A DNA stretch of 64,000 nucleotides from the NCBI RefSeq assembly GCF_011067745.1, contig NZ_JAAMPJ010000009.1:248001-312000 (forward strand), given 5' to 3'. The stretch comes from Lentzea alba (GTDB lineage: Bacteria; Actinomycetota; Actinomycetes; Mycobacteriales; Pseudonocardiaceae). Under the pieces are notes generated by a model. The model made no database searches and was not told the DNA's origin. It saw only the letters and a list, made by a program, of their open reading frames with translations. Within the stretch, counting starts at the first letter, position 1; the number at the start of each line of letters is the position of its first letter. Of this stretch, positions 53,188 through 62,707 are shown piece after piece. The position numbers and the translations under genes are program-made.

Positions 53188-55885
53188 CGCGCTCCCCCTC
53201 CTCGACGACGGCCAGGTCGAGCAGGGCCCTGAGCTGGTGCCGCCGCGTGACGCCGGTCTTGCGGTAAATGCCGCTGAGATGCCACTCGACCGTGCGGCGG
53301 CTGACGGCGAGCTGCGTTGCGATGTCCACGTTGGACAGTCCGCAGCCGGCCAGTTCGGTGATCCTGCGCTCGGTGGGGGACAACAGGTCCCCGATCCGCG
53401 CCGCCGTGGCGCGGAGGTGCTCGGCGAGGTGGAGGGAGCCGAACTCGCCGGCCAGCTGGTCGGATTCGAGCAACAGGTCGAGCGCCTCCCCGATCGCTCC
53501 GGACGACACCCGGTACCTGGCGAGCTCGGCGAGCGCCTGCGCGTACCGGAACCTCCACGCCGAGCCGCGCAACAGCCGAACCGCCTCGGCGCAGTGCTGT
53601 TCGGCCTCGGCCCCCGTGAGCACGAGCGAGGCGACCAGGTGTCCGCTCCCGACCGCTGTGCGCGTCCCCCACCGCCCGGCGAGCCCGAGTTCCTCCATGA
53701 TCAGTGCCGCGGCCTCCTCCTGCCGGCCGAGTGCCCGCAGTGCGATCGCGGTGAGCGCGCGCCAGCCGAGCAGGGCCGGGTTCGTCCAGCCCCGCGCCAG
53801 CAGCCGCCGGCCGCACTCGCGCAGGTGGGTCACCGCGTCGGCCGGCCGGTCCCGGTGCAGGTCGAGCACGCCCTGGGCCAGCAGGACCTGCGCCCAGCCG
53901 AACCCGCGCCGGGCCCTCGGCTCCCACTCGACGTCGAGCAGTGACTCGGCCAGGGAGACGTGCCCCCGTTCCAGCGCCAGCACCGCCTCGAACGCCACCA
54001 GACCGGGCAGCGCCACGGGATGCCAGCACTGCCGCGGATGCTGGGCCAGGGCGGTCTCGAGGTCCGCGGCCGCCTCCTCGAACCTGCCGTCGCGGGCGTG
54101 CACCTTGCCTCGGGCCAGATGCGCCACGGCACCGAGCACGCCGGAACCTCGCTCCTGCGCGAGTGCGATGGCCCTGCCCAGACCGGCCAGGGCCTCGGTC
54201 GAGTCGTCGGTCAGCATCAGCGTGCGGCACACCAGCACCTGCGAGGTGACCAGCCGGGTCTCGCCCTCCAACGCCGTCATCGCCAGCGCGCGGGTCGCGG
54301 CCAGGTCGACGCCTCGCACCGCGAGCTGCCACGCCGCCACGCCGGCCTCGTCCGGCCCGTCGGGGCGGCCGGGCTGGTCCACCGACACGGGCAGCTCGAA
54401 CTCGGTCACGTCGTGCGAGGCATCGTCGGCGATCCAGTACAGCGCCGACAACGCCGCCCGTTCGGCCGGCGTCACCCCGGCCCTGCCGCAGGCCGTCCCG
54501 ATCGCCGACCGGGCCTCGACGTCGTCGCCCTTGGCCACCAGCAGGTCGGCCGCGTCCAGCCGGACGTCCACCAGGTCGGGCCCACCCTCGCGCAGCAGCA
54601 CTCGCCGCAGCAACCGTTCTCCCGCCAGGGGAGAGTCCGGTGTGCTGGCGATCGCGAGGTCGATCTCCAGCACGGCCCTGCGCAGGTCGTCGAGAGGTTC
54701 CCGCAGTGCCCTGGCGAGCAGCTCGACGGCGGTGCCGAACTCGCGCACGTTCCTCGCGCGCGTCGCCTCCCGGCACAGCGTCTCGACCACCCAGCGCTCG
54801 CCGATCGGCCGGGCTCGCAGCAGCAGCCGCGCGACGTCCTGGTCCGGCAGCGCGCCGCGGTGGGCGATGGTCGCGGCCCTGGCGTAGAGGTCCGCCCTGT
54901 GCTGGGCGTCCAGGCCGGTGAGAATCCGGTCGGCGGCAGGTGCGAGCGGGGTGCCGCCCGCGCCCAGTGCCAGGCCGCTCACCAGTTCCCGCGCTTCGGC
55001 CGGCGACATCGTCCGCACCCCGGCCAGTGCGCAGACCAGCTCGAAGTCGAGGTTCCCCGGTTCGAGCGCGAGCACCCGGACGAGGTCGGCGAGCTCGGTG
55101 GGCAGTCCGGCGACGAGGGCCGCGGCCCGGTCGGCGAACGCCTCCGCACAACGCCGGACCAGCTCGGCCTCCCCGCACGGGTGCGGACCGGCGGCGAGGA
55201 GGTCGGCGGCGTCGTGGACCAGTGCGGGACGTCCTCCGGTCGACTCGGCCACGACGTGCGCGGTCCCGGGGTCGATCGTGTCTCCCGCGCGGGCTCGCAG
55301 CACCGCCAGCACCGCGGGTTCGCTCAACGGCCGCAGCCGCCGGACGGTCATCGCCGCGGGGAGGCTGCGGATGCCGTACTCCTGCCAGTCCCGCGCGAAC
55401 GGATCGGTGACCGCGAAGACCACGGCCACCGGCCGGTGGGCGGGCCTGGTGATCATGGAACGCAGCCACCGCGCCGAAGCCCGGTCGATCCACTGCACGT
55501 CGTCGAGCAGGAGCAGCAACGGCCGCCGCGCCGCGTCTTCGAGCAGGGTGGCCTTCATCGTGGTGGCCAGGTCCTCGGAGTCCCCCTGGCGCAGCGGGTC
55601 CAGCTGCGCCACCAACCCGAACCGCCTGGCCGTCTCGCCGCGGGAACACCGGCCGACGAGGACCCGGCACCCGGCCGTCTCGGCGTGCGTCCGAGTCCAG
55701 CGCAACAGGGCGCTGCGTCCCGCCCCGCCGGGACCGCGCAACAACACCGTGCGTGGTGTGCCCGACACCAGATCGCCCACCACGCCGCGCAGCACGTCGA
55801 TTTCCTGCTCTCGTTCGACCAGAACGTGCCCGCTGCAAGGATCCGCGGTCCGTCTTCGGCCCTTCTCCGCCACCGCCGTCTCCAT
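53171..55885 (-). CDS. LAL-type LuxR regulator, second gene of right triplet
   Basis: 904 residues from ATG 55885; GTG 55894, which would overlap the upstream stop, is an alternative. The P-loop reads GPGGAGRSALLRW (Lys to Arg) and the Walker B-like segment LLLLLDDVQWIDRAS. The C-terminal HTH is intact (LSPTERRITELAGCGLSNVDIATQLAVSRRTVEWHLSGIYRKTGV). Its middle aligns by eye with the HTH-less protein at 782-3352 (DEAGVAAWQLAVRGVDL against ERAGVAAWEAVSRGMDV; CWHPVALPGLVAFE against NWHPQHRPMVIATE). The two are therefore paralogues in the same operon position. Confidence 0.88.
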   Translation of the reverse strand: METAVAEKGRRRTADPCSGHVLVEREQEIDVLRGVVGDLVSGTPRTVLLRGPGGAGRSALLRWTRTHAETAGCRVLVGRCSRGETARRFGLVAQLDPLRQGDSEDLATTMKATLLEDAARRPLLLLLDDVQWIDRASARWLRSMITRPAHRPVAVVFAVTDPFARDWQEYGIRSLPAAMTVRRLRPLSEPAVLAVLRARAGDTIDPGTAHVVAESTGGRPALVHDAADLLAAGPHPCGEAELVRRCAEAFADRAAALVAGLPTELADLVRVLALEPGNLDFELVCALAGVRTMSPAEARELVSGLALGAGGTPLAPAADRILTGLDAQHRADLYARAATIAHRGALPDQDVARLLLRARPIGERWVVETLCREATRARNVREFGTAVELLARALREPLDDLRRAVLEIDLAIASTPDSPLAGERLLRRVLLREGGPDLVDVRLDAADLLVAKGDDVEARSAIGTACGRAGVTPAERAALSALYWIADDASHDVTEFELPVSVDQPGRPDGPDEAGVAAWQLAVRGVDLAATRALAMTALEGETRLVTSQVLVCRTLMLTDDSTEALAGLGRAIALAQERGSGVLGAVAHLARGKVHARDGRFEEAAADLETALAQHPRQCWHPVALPGLVAFEAVLALERGHVSLAESLLDVEWEPRARRGFGWAQVLLAQGVLDLHRDRPADAVTHLRECGRRLLARGWTNPALLGWRALTAIALRALGRQEEAAALIMEELGLAGRWGTRTAVGSGHLVASLVLTGAEAEQHCAEAVRLLRGSAWRFRYAQALAELARYRVSSGAIGEALDLLLESDQLAGEFGSLHLAEHLRATAARIGDLLSPTERRITELAGCGLSNVDIATQLAVSRRTVEWHLSGIYRKTGVTRRHQLRALLDLAVVEEGERDDAGA

Positions 55886-55890
55886 GCCCC

Positions 55891-58680
55891 TCACCCCCGG
55901 GACCCGGAGCCCGTGCGGGGGACGAGCGCTCCGGCGAGCTGCCGCCGTCCGCTCACCCCCAGCTTGCGGTAAGCGCTGGTCAGGTGGATCTCGACGGTGC
56001 GCAGCGACACCACCAGCGACTCGGCGATCTGGCGGTTGGAGGCTCCGGCGGCAGCCAGGTCCACGATCCTGCGCTCGCTCGGGGTGAGCGAGCCCGTCCA
56101 CACCTCGTCCCGCCGTCCCATCCGGCCACCAAGGCTTTCGAGGCCGGCGCGCGCCCAGGACGCGTGTGCCAGCTGGCCCCAGCGCACCGCGAGATCGACC
56201 GCGTGCCGCAGGCGTGCGCGTCCGGCTCTCAGGTCACCACCGCGGGCCAGTGCGAGCCCGAGGAGGTGCTCGGCCTGCACCTGGCGCACCCGGTCCCCCG
56301 CGGCGGCCAGCAGTTCGACGGCCTCGCTCAGCAGTGCGGGCGCCCGGTCGTGACGGGCGATCGCGCCCTGCGCGAGCCGGGCGAGTCCCAGTGCCTGCCG
56401 CGTGCCCCAGCGGCGGGCCAGTTCCGTTCCCCGTTCGACCGCCTCCACAGCCTCGTCGGCTCGGCCGAGATCGGCGAGCAGCCGGGCGAGATCCACCCAC
56501 CACGGCGCGAAGACCGGGTTGGTCACGCCCACCTCGCGCAGGCTGTCGCCACAGGCGACCAGGTCGGTCAGCGCCGCCTGCGCATCTCCCTGGGCCCAGC
56601 GGATTCTGGCCCTGGTCATCAGGTACTCGTAGTACTCGCGGACCCTGCTGGTCGTCGCCTCGCCCAGCACCGTCTCGGCCGTGTCCGCCTCGTCGAGCAG
56701 CACCAGCACCGAGGCCAGTGCCACGCGCGGCGCGACGGTGTGTTTGCGGCCCGCCGCACCGGAGAGTTCCACCGCCCGGCACGCGTCCGCGTAGGCGCCG
56801 GAGAGTTCGTCGGACTCGGCCCGGATCATGGCCCGCATGGCGAGTGCCGCGCTTTCCGCCCGAGAGTTGTTCGACGCCGCGCTGTCCTCGATCAGACGGC
56901 CGAGCGTCGCCAGCGAGGTGGTCCGATCGCCGGCGAGGTAACACACGAAAGCTCCCACGGACGAACCTGCCGTGGGCTCGCCCGGTCCGATGAGCCGGAC
57001 CGCCGTGGTCGCGTGTGCGAGTGCGATGCGAGCCGGCTCGCCCTGGATGGCGGCGAGCGCGCTCCGCGCCGCCGCGCTCAGCCGTTCGGCGACGGTGTCA
57101 CCACCGGTGCCGAAGTCGGCGGGCAACAGGGCCCGGGCACTCGGCGCCGCGGTTCCGATCGTGGTCAGATCCGTGATACCTCCGAGGACCCGGATCGCGG
57201 TGAGGTAGCCCACGAGGTCCCGATGAGCGGCGTCGCCGGCTTCGGCCACCGGCCCCAGTTCGGCCAGCACCTCGTCGACCTGGTCGAGCACCTCGGGCGC
57301 GCGGCCGGCGGCGAGCCCCGCGGCGGCGAGCTTGCCGACGACCGACGCGCGCTCCCTGACGTCCGCGGTGAGCGTCAGCGCCTCGCGCAACAGTTCCAGG
57401 GCGCGGTCCGGGTCGCTCAGCCCCACGACCGCGGCGAGATCGATCCGGTTGCGCGGATCGCGCGGACCGGACCGGTACACCGCGAACAGGAAGCGGCGGC
57501 GCGACTGGAGAGGAGCCTGCCGGGCGGCTTCCCGCAGGATGTCGAGCATCCACGGCGGTGGCTGTTCCGGCAGCGGCAACAGCTGCTCCGCGACGTGCGT
57601 GGCCGGATACCCCGCAACGCTGAGCAGCCACCCGGCCCGGCCGCGGAGCTCCTCGCGCCGCAGCGCGGACAAGCCGTGCAGCACCGGTGCGACCACCTGG
57701 ACCGCCGATCCGCGTTCGTCGAGGAAGTCGTTGCACCGCAACAGCTCTACCACCTCCTGCACCCGGACCACGGGCACCTCGGCGAGCATGGCGACGAGTT
57801 CGGCGTCCGTCGTGCCCAGCGCACCCACGGCCCTGGCCACGTCGAGTGCGTGGCCGGTCTGGCCGAGCACGGCGAGCACGTCCCGCGGCGCGACCGTCCT
57901 GCCGATCTCCGCCACCCGCGACGCCTCACCGTTCACCGGCGGGACGCGCCGGCCGTTCAGCACCTCGATCAGGCGCGACAACGTTCCGGGGTTCCCGTCG
58001 GCGACGCGGGCGCACTGCTCGGTGAAACCGGCCTCCGCCCTCGGTCCCAGCGCGCTCGCGGCCAGCACCGCCGCGTCGGCGGGCGGCAGCGGGCCGAGGT
58101 CGAGGACCGTGCCGCTGTGCCGCTCCAGCAATCCGAACGGCGGGGACGCCGACGCGAACGCCTCCGTGCGCAGACCGAGCACGACCAGCAACGGCAGTTC
58201 CGCCGCCCGGCGCAGGGTGAAGTCCAGCCAGCGCAGCGTCGCGGCGTCGCAGTGCTGCACGTCGTCGATCACCAGCACGAGCTCACCCGCGCGATCGACG
58301 GCGTCCAGCACGACCCGGTGCAGCAGGCGCAGGATCGACCGGAAGACGGCCTGTCTCTCGCCGCGGTGGTCCTCGTCGCCGGCACCGTCGTCGAGCGAGC
58401 GCAACACCGGCAGCTTCCAGCGCAACGGTTCCGCGCCGGGAGTGGAGCCGAGCAACCCGCACGCCGCGTCGAAGGCGGCTGTTTCGGGAGCACAGGTCGT
58501 CCTCAGGACGGCGCTGGGCCGCAGATCCTCCAGCGCGGCGTCGAGCAAGGCCGACTTGCCGATTCCGCTCGGTCCGCGCACGAGCACGACTCGCGGTGTG
58601 CCGGCGCGTACCGCGGCCGCGGCGTCAGCGAAGAGACGTAATTCCCGATCTCTGCCGACCAGCGTGCCTCCGGTCATCAT
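55891..58680 (-). CDS. LAL-type LuxR regulator with early TTA codon, first gene of right triplet
   Basis: 929 residues from ATG 58680 (AAGG 6 nt upstream; GTG 58683 and ATG 58677 are alternatives). The P-loop GPSGIGKSALLDA is intact, and the Walker B-like segment reads LVLVIDDVQHCD. The C-terminal HTH reads LTPSERRIVDLAAAGASNRQIAESLVVSLRTVEIHLTSAYRKLGV. Codon 14 is TTA (58641-58639), rare in these genomes and typical of genes whose translation waits for the bldA tRNA. It leads the right triplet and is related to 3349-5952. It is a likely main activator of the cluster. Confidence 0.9.
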   Translation of the reverse strand: MMTGGTLVGRDRELRLFADAAAAVRAGTPRVVLVRGPSGIGKSALLDAALEDLRPSAVLRTTCAPETAAFDAACGLLGSTPGAEPLRWKLPVLRSLDDGAGDEDHRGERQAVFRSILRLLHRVVLDAVDRAGELVLVIDDVQHCDAATLRWLDFTLRRAAELPLLVVLGLRTEAFASASPPFGLLERHSGTVLDLGPLPPADAAVLAASALGPRAEAGFTEQCARVADGNPGTLSRLIEVLNGRRVPPVNGEASRVAEIGRTVAPRDVLAVLGQTGHALDVARAVGALGTTDAELVAMLAEVPVVRVQEVVELLRCNDFLDERGSAVQVVAPVLHGLSALRREELRGRAGWLLSVAGYPATHVAEQLLPLPEQPPPWMLDILREAARQAPLQSRRRFLFAVYRSGPRDPRNRIDLAAVVGLSDPDRALELLREALTLTADVRERASVVGKLAAAGLAAGRAPEVLDQVDEVLAELGPVAEAGDAAHRDLVGYLTAIRVLGGITDLTTIGTAAPSARALLPADFGTGGDTVAERLSAAARSALAAIQGEPARIALAHATTAVRLIGPGEPTAGSSVGAFVCYLAGDRTTSLATLGRLIEDSAASNNSRAESAALAMRAMIRAESDELSGAYADACRAVELSGAAGRKHTVAPRVALASVLVLLDEADTAETVLGEATTSRVREYYEYLMTRARIRWAQGDAQAALTDLVACGDSLREVGVTNPVFAPWWVDLARLLADLGRADEAVEAVERGTELARRWGTRQALGLARLAQGAIARHDRAPALLSEAVELLAAAGDRVRQVQAEHLLGLALARGGDLRAGRARLRHAVDLAVRWGQLAHASWARAGLESLGGRMGRRDEVWTGSLTPSERRIVDLAAAGASNRQIAESLVVSLRTVEIHLTSAYRKLGVSGRRQLAGALVPRTGSGSRG

Positions 58681-59237
58681 CACACACCTTCATCCCACCC
58701 TGGGGGCATCTCGATTGGTGATTTTCACCGATGACGTGACCGGTCACGCACATTGCCGGAGGCTACCAATCAAAAGGAACCAACCACCTCAGGTCGCAGG
58801 GTTTTACCTGGGAAACCCTTATACCACTGAACATCACTTGCACAAACGAACAGCACCATCTGAGAAATACGTGAAAAATGTTCACGAACAGTTCTTTCGA
58901 TTCGTTCGACGACCGGTCGTCGAACAGGTTCGACAACGCAGCGTGCACATCCCCCAACAGCTACTACGCTGCGAAATCACGTTCTCGGCCACTCATGGTC
59001 AGCAAGCCCCCCGGGCAACCCCGAAAAACAAGGAATGGCTTCCGAAGAACGCGGACGACCGAGGTCGTCTCAGACGGATCCGGCCGCCGCCGGACACTCG
59101 CCCAACTGAGATGACAACAGTGGAGAACATTCCAGTTCCGGCGCGTTCGGGATGCACACCCGTCCACCTGGGATCCATGCGCACTTCATCCAACGTTTTT
59201 CTTCGAACTTGAACGGCGCGATCCCGGTGGATCCGAC
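58681..59237. promoter_or_regulatory. 557-bp AT-richer intergenic region with palindromic operators
   Basis: No convincing gene is seen here. Near the LAL start are GGTGA-TTT-TCACC (58717-58729) and a perfect 14-bp palindrome CGTGACCGGTCACG (58735-58748). A perfect 22-bp palindrome with half GTTCGACGACC lies at 58904-58925. The stretch 58770-58900 is clearly less GC-rich than its surroundings and probably holds the promoter of the right regulator triplet. A 64-codon minus-strand frame at 58763-58957 is probably spurious. Confidence 0.6.
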
Positions 59238-60287
59238 TCACACCGCTTCGCGGACCGCGTGGAACAGGTGATGCCGAACCGACGACCGGGCGCCCGCCGA
59301 CATCGACACCTTGAGCGCGAATCCCGCGGCCCGCAGCGCGGATTCCCAGACACCGCCGTCCGGGAAGATCTGCCCTCCGCGCAGGACCTCACCGCCCGGC
59401 ACCGGCGAGTGCAGGAAGTGCGTCGAGACGAGAGCGGCGGGATCGTCCCCGGCCGGAACGCTGAACACCAGTTCACCGCCGGGCACGAGCAGGCGGTGGA
59501 TCCGCATCAGCGCGCGGCCGATGTTGGTCGCGTGATGCAACGAGTGACCCGCCACGACCACGTCGGCCGAGGCGTCCGCGAAACCCTGGTCCGCGAAGTC
59601 CTGGTTGACGTCGAGAATCTCGGCGCGAAGCTCCGGACGCGCCCGCACCACGGCCCACAGGACCTCTTCGCAGACGTCGGTGAACCGGTAGCACGCGATC
59701 GCGGAAGGCAGCACGTCCAGCAGCGCGTCGGTGGTCCGCCCGGTGCCGCCACCGATCTCCACCACCCGGACCGCGCGCCGGCGGACCAGGGCACCGGAGC
59801 CGACGAGCTGCGCACAGTCCTCGTCGAGCTCATCGGTGCAGGAACTCAAGCCCTCACCCGCCAGCGCTGCGCACGCCGAGCCGTCCGGTGCGAGCAGTGC
59901 TCCCGCCGTGACCTCGTCCCTGAGCAGTTCGGGCAGACGCCTGACCGCCCGCTCGTGCAACCGCGCCGCGTTGCGCGGAATCCTCAGCCGCCGGTACGAC
60001 GAGCTCAGATCCTCGGGCCTGAGGCGGCGAACCTCCCCGAGCACGCGGTACCCGCGGCCGTCGAACTCGATCACCCCGCGCAACGCCAGGGTGCGCAACC
60101 ACCGCAGCACCAGCCACTCGTGCCGTGGTGCGATGCGCAGGGCTCGTGCGGTCACGTCCAGCGACGCCCGCGCACCGGGCTCCAGCTCCAGTGCCGAGAC
60201 CATCGCGGCAACGCTGACCTCGTCGAGGTACGTCAGCGACGCGGACCTGCGACCGAACACGCGCGGGAGCACGATCGGCAAGTTCAT
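59238..60287 (-). CDS. SAM-dependent methyltransferase
   Basis: 349 residues from ATG 60287, overlapping the small upstream gene (ATGA). The C-terminal half is a class I methyltransferase: VVEIGGGTGRTTDALLDVLP (motif I), DVNQDFADQGFADASADVVVAGHSLHHATNIGRALMRIHRLLVPGGELVFS. The N-terminal ~150 residues form a winged-helix-like or dimerisation region. The general look resembles methyltransferases associated with PKS/NRPS systems. The substrate could be the product of the adjacent cluster or something unrelated, since a 557-bp promoter region separates it from the regulator triplet. Confidence 0.85.
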   Translation of the reverse strand: MNLPIVLPRVFGRRSASLTYLDEVSVAAMVSALELEPGARASLDVTARALRIAPRHEWLVLRWLRTLALRGVIEFDGRGYRVLGEVRRLRPEDLSSSYRRLRIPRNAARLHERAVRRLPELLRDEVTAGALLAPDGSACAALAGEGLSSCTDELDEDCAQLVGSGALVRRRAVRVVEIGGGTGRTTDALLDVLPSAIACYRFTDVCEEVLWAVVRARPELRAEILDVNQDFADQGFADASADVVVAGHSLHHATNIGRALMRIHRLLVPGGELVFSVPAGDDPAALVSTHFLHSPVPGGEVLRGGQIFPDGGVWESALRAAGFALKVSMSAGARSSVRHHLFHAVREAV

Positions 60288-60532
60288 CCCAGGAACCCGA
60301 ACCTGATCGGGCCCGCCGACTCGAGGCTGGAGTGCAGCAGGTCGGCGTGGAACTTCACCCGCGCAGCATCCTCACGCGCCAGCGCACACACGATCTCGTC
60401 GGCCGCGACGGTCGCCATCATCAGGTTCAGCACCTGGTCCGCGCCCGTCAGGTCACCGCGCGCCGCAAGGCCCGCCCGCATCCGGTGCAGGCAGGCCACC
60501 AGCTCCGCGCACGTTTCGGAAAGTTCACCCAT
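60284..60532 (-). CDS. Small hypothetical helical protein upstream of the methyltransferase
   Basis: 82 residues from ATG 60532; the frame is open further upstream and a longer start is possible. It appears helical (CAELVACLHRMRAGLAARGDLTGADQVLNLMMATVAADEIVCALAREDAARVKF). It is not recognised. Its stop overlaps the methyltransferase start by 4 bp, so the two are translationally coupled and may form a complex. Confidence 0.6.
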   Translation of the reverse strand: MGELSETCAELVACLHRMRAGLAARGDLTGADQVLNLMMATVAADEIVCALAREDAARVKFHADLLHSSLESAGPIRFGFLG

Positions 60533-60645
60533 CTTCGGAGAGTCCCACGTGGACGGCCCGACGAACGTCCTGTTCGGACACTGTCGGAACTCCGTCCGCA
60601 AAGCCCGGAAAACCCGGAAAACACAGCCGGCGCACCGGCCGCGGC

Positions 60646-61416
60646 TCAGTACATCGTGACCTTGGCCGTGGCGAGGTCGTACGACGCGCCGACCACCCGC
60701 AGCTTGCCCGCCTTGATCGCCTCGGCGAGCGAGGGCGTGCCCTCCAGCGTCGCGACGACACTGCGCACGTGCGCCTCCAGGGCGGAGGCGTAGACGTCCT
60801 CGCCCTTGGCCGCCTTCGCGGCGGGCAGCAAGGCGGACACCAGCGCGCCCAGCGCACCGGTCGGCAGCTTGCTCGGGTCCTTCATCGCGTCCACGGCCGC
60901 CTTCACCGCACCGCAGTTCTGGTGCCCGAGCACCATGATCAGCGGCGTGTTCAACGCCAGCACCCCGTACTCGATGGTGCCGATCGTGGGCTCCGACAAC
61001 ACGTTCCCGGCCGTGCGCGTCACGAAGACGTCACCGAAGTCCTCGTCGAAGACCACCTCGACCGGCACGCGCGAGTCCGCGCACCCGAACACCTGCGCGT
61101 ACGGCGACTGTCCGGTGGCGTGCTTGCGGATGTCCGACAGCGTCTGCACGTGCAGCCGCTCGTTCGCCAGCAGTCGCTTGTTGCCCTCCAGCAACCGCTG
61201 CAACGCACCGTCGGGCGTCTTGGGCAGGTCCGTGCTCTGCGGCGCGGGCACCGTCGTCGCGGCACCCTCTCCAGCCGCCTTGCTGCCGCCGGACGCACAG
61301 GCGCTCACGGCGACCGAGATCCCGCCGAGAGCGAGGCCGCGCAGCAGCGTTCGCCTGGCGGAGACGCCCTGCGGGCGTTCTTCAACAGTCATGTCAACAG
61401 TTTCCACAGTGGACAT
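60646..61416 (-). CDS. Exported beta-carbonic anhydrase (Tat lipoprotein)
   Basis: 256 residues from ATG 61416; ATG 61392 is an alternative with weaker context. The N-terminus has a twin-arginine lipoprotein signal (SARRTLLRGLALGGISVAVSAC, then ASGG), so it should be anchored outside the membrane. The mature part is a beta-carbonic anhydrase: FGCADSRVPVE with zinc Cys and the Asp/Arg pair, GHQNCGAV with zinc His and Cys, and TRTAGNVLSEPTIGTIEYGV. It would interconvert CO2 and bicarbonate. Two TCCACAGTGGA copies lie at its start region (61403-61413, 61429-61439). It is probably a housekeeping flank of the cluster. Confidence 0.93.
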   Translation of the reverse strand: MSTVETVDMTVEERPQGVSARRTLLRGLALGGISVAVSACASGGSKAAGEGAATTVPAPQSTDLPKTPDGALQRLLEGNKRLLANERLHVQTLSDIRKHATGQSPYAQVFGCADSRVPVEVVFDEDFGDVFVTRTAGNVLSEPTIGTIEYGVLALNTPLIMVLGHQNCGAVKAAVDAMKDPSKLPTGALGALVSALLPAAKAAKGEDVYASALEAHVRSVVATLEGTPSLAEAIKAGKLRVVGASYDLATAKVTMY

Positions 61417-61704
61417 GCTAAGCAGTCGTCCACAGTGGACCATTCGACGTCTGTCGCACGATCGCGTGACGTACTACGAGGAAAACCCGCCGGATTCAGG
61501 GCTGAATGTCCGAATTTCCAGACGTTACCGACGTCGGGTGAGTTCCTCGATCCCCGGAGAACCTTCCGCGAACCGAGGAACCCGGGGCGGCCGCACGACG
61601 GCAGGCAGCACCCCGGGAACGCACCCGCGGCCGGCCCGCCGCTGACGGACCGGACCGCCCACCTCTCCAACGAAGCCGAGTTCTCAAAGGACGCGGAAAA
61701 GCAG

Positions 61705-62562
61705 TCAGCCCTGCTCACGACGCAGTGCCCTGCGCAGCGCTTCCGCGATGTCACACCCGTCACCGGGGTCGAGACAGGCGTGGATCAGCGCCTCGACGGA
61801 CGCCACGAACAGGTCGCGGTTGTCCGCGGTGTCGTCACCGGTGCCGGCGATGTGCTGCGCGAAACCCGACGTCTGCGCGGACACCATCATGCTGAGCTTC
61901 TCCGGTGTGACGCCGGGCCGGAACCGCACGCCGAGCAGCTTCAAGCCCTCCTCGTACACCGGCGCCCAGCGGGTGGAGTACGCGTCGAGCATTTCGCGGT
62001 AGGCGGTCGTGGCCACCGACTGCCACTTGGCGTCGATCGTCAGCGAGAGCTGGAACAGCCAGTACCTCGCCAACCGGATGCGCATGCGCAGGTCGTGCGT
62101 GGCGATCTTCGCGATGAGATCGGTGAGTTCGAGCTCGCCCTTGCGCACCCTGGGCAGTTCGGCGAGCGCCCGGCGCGGGCCGTAGTCGAGGAAAAGGCCC
62201 CAGCGCGGTGCCGTGCAGGTGTACTTGATGAGGCACGTGAAGAAGTTCGCCATGCCGCCGCGGCTCGGCCAGCGGTCGCGGAACGCTCCTTCCCCGGCGC
62301 TCACGGCGCACGGCAGTTCGGCGGCCATCGTGGCGGCGCGGCGCACGATGATCTTGCGCGTCAGCCGGGCGCCCGCGAGCTCGTCGCGGCTGCGCGAGTT
62401 GCGGCCGGACAGCTGGTCGTCGATCTCCTTGAGGCCGGCTTCGAGGAAGACCATCGTGGTGACGTAGGCGGAGCGGCGCGGATTGCGCGGATCGGCGAGG
62501 CCGGGTCGGGAAATGTGCTCTCGGAAGACTTCTGGCCAGTCGACTTCGTCGTTGAAGTGCAC
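61705..62562 (-). CDS. Hypothetical helical protein
   Basis: 285 residues from GTG 62562, chosen because AGGGGG lies 4 nt upstream; the frame is open further. It is mostly alpha-helical and rich in Arg and Ala, with no signal peptide or membrane span. The C-terminal half (TAYREMLDAYSTRWAPVYEEGLKLLGVRFRPGVTPEKLSMMVSAQTSGFAQHIAG, then LFVASVEALIHACLDPGDG) vaguely recalls TetR C-terminal ligand domains, but no HTH is seen at the N-terminus. Function unknown. Confidence 0.7.
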   Translation of the reverse strand: MHFNDEVDWPEVFREHISRPGLADPRNPRRSAYVTTMVFLEAGLKEIDDQLSGRNSRSRDELAGARLTRKIIVRRAATMAAELPCAVSAGEGAFRDRWPSRGGMANFFTCLIKYTCTAPRWGLFLDYGPRRALAELPRVRKGELELTDLIAKIATHDLRMRIRLARYWLFQLSLTIDAKWQSVATTAYREMLDAYSTRWAPVYEEGLKLLGVRFRPGVTPEKLSMMVSAQTSGFAQHIAGTGDDTADNRDLFVASVEALIHACLDPGDGCDIAEALRRALRREQG

Positions 62563-62707
62563 GGCACCCCCTAAAAGGATCACCTCATTCGAGCACGACG
62601 GCCGCGGCACCGGCAACGGTCACAGCCCATCCTGACCAGGAGGATGACGGGTCCCCTTTCCCGCGTCATCGTGGAGTCACGCGGATTCGGCTGAAAGGGG
62701 AAGTCCG

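Noticed and set aside
58763-58957. 64-codon minus-strand frame in the regulator upstream region
   Set aside because: No convincing ribosome-binding site, Cys/Trp-rich odd composition, and it covers palindromic operator DNA.
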